A stretch of 6,174 bases of DNA from contig JAGKSZ010000198.1 in NCBI GenBank assembly GCA_018991295.1, forward strand, positions 1 to 6,174, read 5' to 3'. The position numbers were made by a program, and so were the translations under genes. The stretch is from Porphyrobacter sp. GTDB taxonomy: Bacteria > Pseudomonadota > Alphaproteobacteria > Sphingomonadales > Sphingomonadaceae. The notes under the pieces were generated by a model, which made no database searches, was not told the DNA's origin, and saw nothing but the letters and a program-made list of their open reading frames with translations. Each line of letters opens with the position of its first letter. Within the stretch, counting starts at the first letter, position 1. Shown one piece after another: positions 4,737 to 6,174 of this stretch.

Positions 4737-6174
4737 ATGATCAACTGGTTCAGAAAACACGCGCCGATCCGCCGCAAATTCACGGTGCTGATTGTGGCGA
4801 ACGGGGTTCTCGGCCTGATCGATGTGACCGCCGCCTGGCTTTCGATCACGGGCATCATCAGCCAATACGCTGCGCTCGGCATCGCCTTTGTCACGATGGT
4901 GGTGCTTACGGTGAAGATGCTGATCGCAAAGGAATGGGTGGCCGCCCCCTATGTCGATACGGTGGTGCGGATGGAGGCGCTGGCGGCCGGCGATCTGGTC
5001 TCGCCGGTCCGGCATACCGAATTCACCGATTGCGTGGGCCGGATGACCAAGGCGATGGCCACGTTCCGCGATAATGCGCTCAGGCTGGAACAGGCGATGG
5101 CCGACCAGTCGGGCGCAGTGGTTGAAACCCTGTCGGCGGCTTTGGATCGTTTGGCTGAGGGGGATCTGACGCATCGCATCACGCAGATGCCTGCTGGTGA
5201 GCATCAGCGGCTGCAGGAGGCGTTCAATTCCTCGGTGGCGCGGCTTGAGGCGATGATCGGCGCGGTGCGGGCGACGGCAGGGGGTGTGCGCACCTCCTCT
5301 GACGAAATCCGCGCCGCCAGCGAAGATCTGGCCCTGCGCAACGAACAGCAGGCCGCCAGCCTCGAAGAAACCGCCGCCTCGGTCAGCACCACTGTCAGCC
5401 TCACGCGCCAGTCTGCCGAAAACGCAGGCGTGGCAAGGCGGGCCATCGCCCAGACCCATCAGCGCGCCGCCGATGGCGGGGCGGTGGTCGGCAAGGCGGT
5501 TGCGGCGATGGGCGCGATCGAACAATCCGCCCGCGAGATCACCCAGATCATCGCCGTGATCGACGGGATCGCCTTCCAGACCAATCTTCTCGCCCTCAAC
5601 GCCGGGGTTGAAGCCGCGCGGGCCGGCGAGGCGGGCAAGGGCTTTGCCGTGGTCGCCAATGAAGTGCGGGCGCTGGCCCAGCGGTCGGCCGAGGCCGCGC
5701 GCGATATCAAGGCGCTGATCGACACATCGAGCGCGCATGTGGGCGAGGGGGTCAGCCTGGTGGGCGAGACCGGCACGCTGCTGGCCGAAATCGTCGCGCA
5801 GGTGGGCAGCGTGACGCGCCAGGTCGAGGAGATCGCAGAGACCACCGCCGCGCAGGCGAGCAACCTTGAACAGGTCAATGTCGCGGTCGGCAGCATCGAT
5901 CGCATGACCCAGCAGAACGCCGCGATGGTCGAACAGGCGACCGCGGCGACCCGCAGCCTGTCCAGCGAAGCGCAGCGGCTGGGCGATCTGGTGGCGCAGT
6001 TCCGGGTGAGCAGCGCAGGGCACGCTGGCCATGCCGCCGCCGCCACTGCTCCGGCTGCTGTCCCGGCACTGGCCCCCGCCCCGCGCAAAACCATCGCCCC
6101 CCCCCCGCCCGCCCAACCAGCCCCCAACCCCCCCCCCCGCCGCCACCCCCCCCCCCCACCCCCCCCCCCCCCCC
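4737..6174 (+). CDS. Methyl-accepting chemotaxis protein without a periplasmic sensor domain (partial at right edge)
   Basis: This is a second chemoreceptor, 479 residues readable and open to the window edge. A basic N-terminus (MINWFRKHAPIRRK) leads into TM1 at about 15-38 and TM2 at about 43-63. At most a handful of residues lie between them, so no extracytoplasmic ligand domain exists. The cue must be sensed in the membrane, in the cytoplasm or through a partner. HAMP1 runs from about 64 to 115 (PYVDTVVRMEALAAGDL, MTKAMATFRDNA). A second HAMP-like unit lies near 130-175 (ALDRLAEGDLTHRI). The signalling domain spans about 185-423, with tip FQTNLLALNAGVEAARAG at 280-297 and GFAVVANEVRALAQRSAEAA at 302-321. 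MVEQATAATRSLSSEA near 397-412 is the C-terminal methylation helix. From about 427 a flexible Ala/Pro tail begins. After about residue 453 the codons become almost all CCC, which I attribute to poor sequence, so the true C-terminus and any CheR-binding pentapeptide are unknown. Codons between about 5120 and 5200 (HAMP2) use more T-ending and TTG choices than the flanks; this is minor. Confidence 0.95.
   Translation, partial: MINWFRKHAPIRRKFTVLIVANGVLGLIDVTAAWLSITGIISQYAALGIAFVTMVVLTVKMLIAKEWVAAPYVDTVVRMEALAAGDLVSPVRHTEFTDCVGRMTKAMATFRDNALRLEQAMADQSGAVVETLSAALDRLAEGDLTHRITQMPAGEHQRLQEAFNSSVARLEAMIGAVRATAGGVRTSSDEIRAASEDLALRNEQQAASLEETAASVSTTVSLTRQSAENAGVARRAIAQTHQRAADGGAVVGKAVAAMGAIEQSAREITQIIAVIDGIAFQTNLLALNAGVEAARAGEAGKGFAVVANEVRALAQRSAEAARDIKALIDTSSAHVGEGVSLVGETGTLLAEIVAQVGSVTRQVEEIAETTAAQASNLEQVNVAVGSIDRMTQQNAAMVEQATAATRSLSSEAQRLGDLVAQFRVSSAGHAGHAAAATAPAAVPALAPAPRKTIAPPPPAQPAPNPPPRRHPPPPPPPPP
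6096..6174. other. Suspected low-quality window end (right, poly-C)
   Basis: About 85% of these bases are C, there is no T after 6094, and the last 16 bases are all C. The second chemoreceptor frame would read as a proline-rich tail ending in polyproline. A genuine Pro/Ala tail up to about 6095 is plausible, but the poly-C beyond it is best read as sequencing or assembly failure. Confidence 0.75.

Noticed and set aside
4683..6146. A 487-codon antisense open frame opposite the second chemoreceptor
   Set aside because: It is rich in G, R and H, has no recognisable domain and lies exactly opposite a well-conserved chemoreceptor. Long antisense frames are expected in DNA this GC-rich.
6096..6174. 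A polyproline tail or C-tract regulatory element at the right end
   Set aside because: The near-pure C composition, absence of T and location at the edge are better explained as sequence artefact.

Overview
The window is a GC-rich, densely coding stretch that looks like an alphaproteobacterium. The best fit is the sphingomonad/caulobacter side of the class, judging from a large TonB-dependent receptor and two chemoreceptors with tandem HAMP domains and the alphaproteobacterial-style NAGVEAARAG tip. This assignment rests on protein style and composition, not on a marker gene. No rRNA, tRNA, CRISPR array, transposase, integrase or phage gene is visible.

Layout, left to right. (1) 1-1300, minus strand: the N-terminal half of a TonB-dependent outer-membrane receptor, with signal peptide, TonB-box-like segment, plug and first part of the barrel. 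It runs off the left edge. (2) 1301-1444: a short leader and upstream region for that receptor. It holds a GGGAGGG ribosome binding site, a hairpin, a perfect 12-bp palindrome and a LacI-operator-like TGAAAGCGCT half site. (3) 1445-2488 (or up to 2560), minus strand: a DUF2332 family protein of unknown function with a methyltransferase-like motif. (4) 2489/2561-2873: a divergent intergenic region with a polypurine tract, a spaced 7-bp inverted repeat and a 13-bp tandem repeat. (5) 2874-4649, plus strand: a complete chemoreceptor with a periplasmic CHASE3-type sensor. (6) 4737-6174, plus strand: a second chemoreceptor, probably co-transcribed, with almost no periplasmic loop. Its C-terminal tail is lost in poly-C sequence at the right edge.

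Functionally, the two chemoreceptors would feed a CheA/CheW array encoded elsewhere. One probably reads a periplasmic or membrane-proximal cue and the other a membrane or cytoplasmic state. The receptor imports an unidentified substrate across the outer membrane; if the operator-like site is real, a carbohydrate is a reasonable guess. Nothing in the sequence directly links the DUF2332 gene to either neighbour.

Both ends of the window (about 1-175 and 6096-6174) consist of G/C homopolymer-rich sequence unlike the rest and look like assembly or read-end artefacts. Residues encoded there should not be trusted. I did not find a convincing new biological system. The most useful leads are the regulatory architecture upstream of the TonB receptor and the paired receptors with contrasting sensors.
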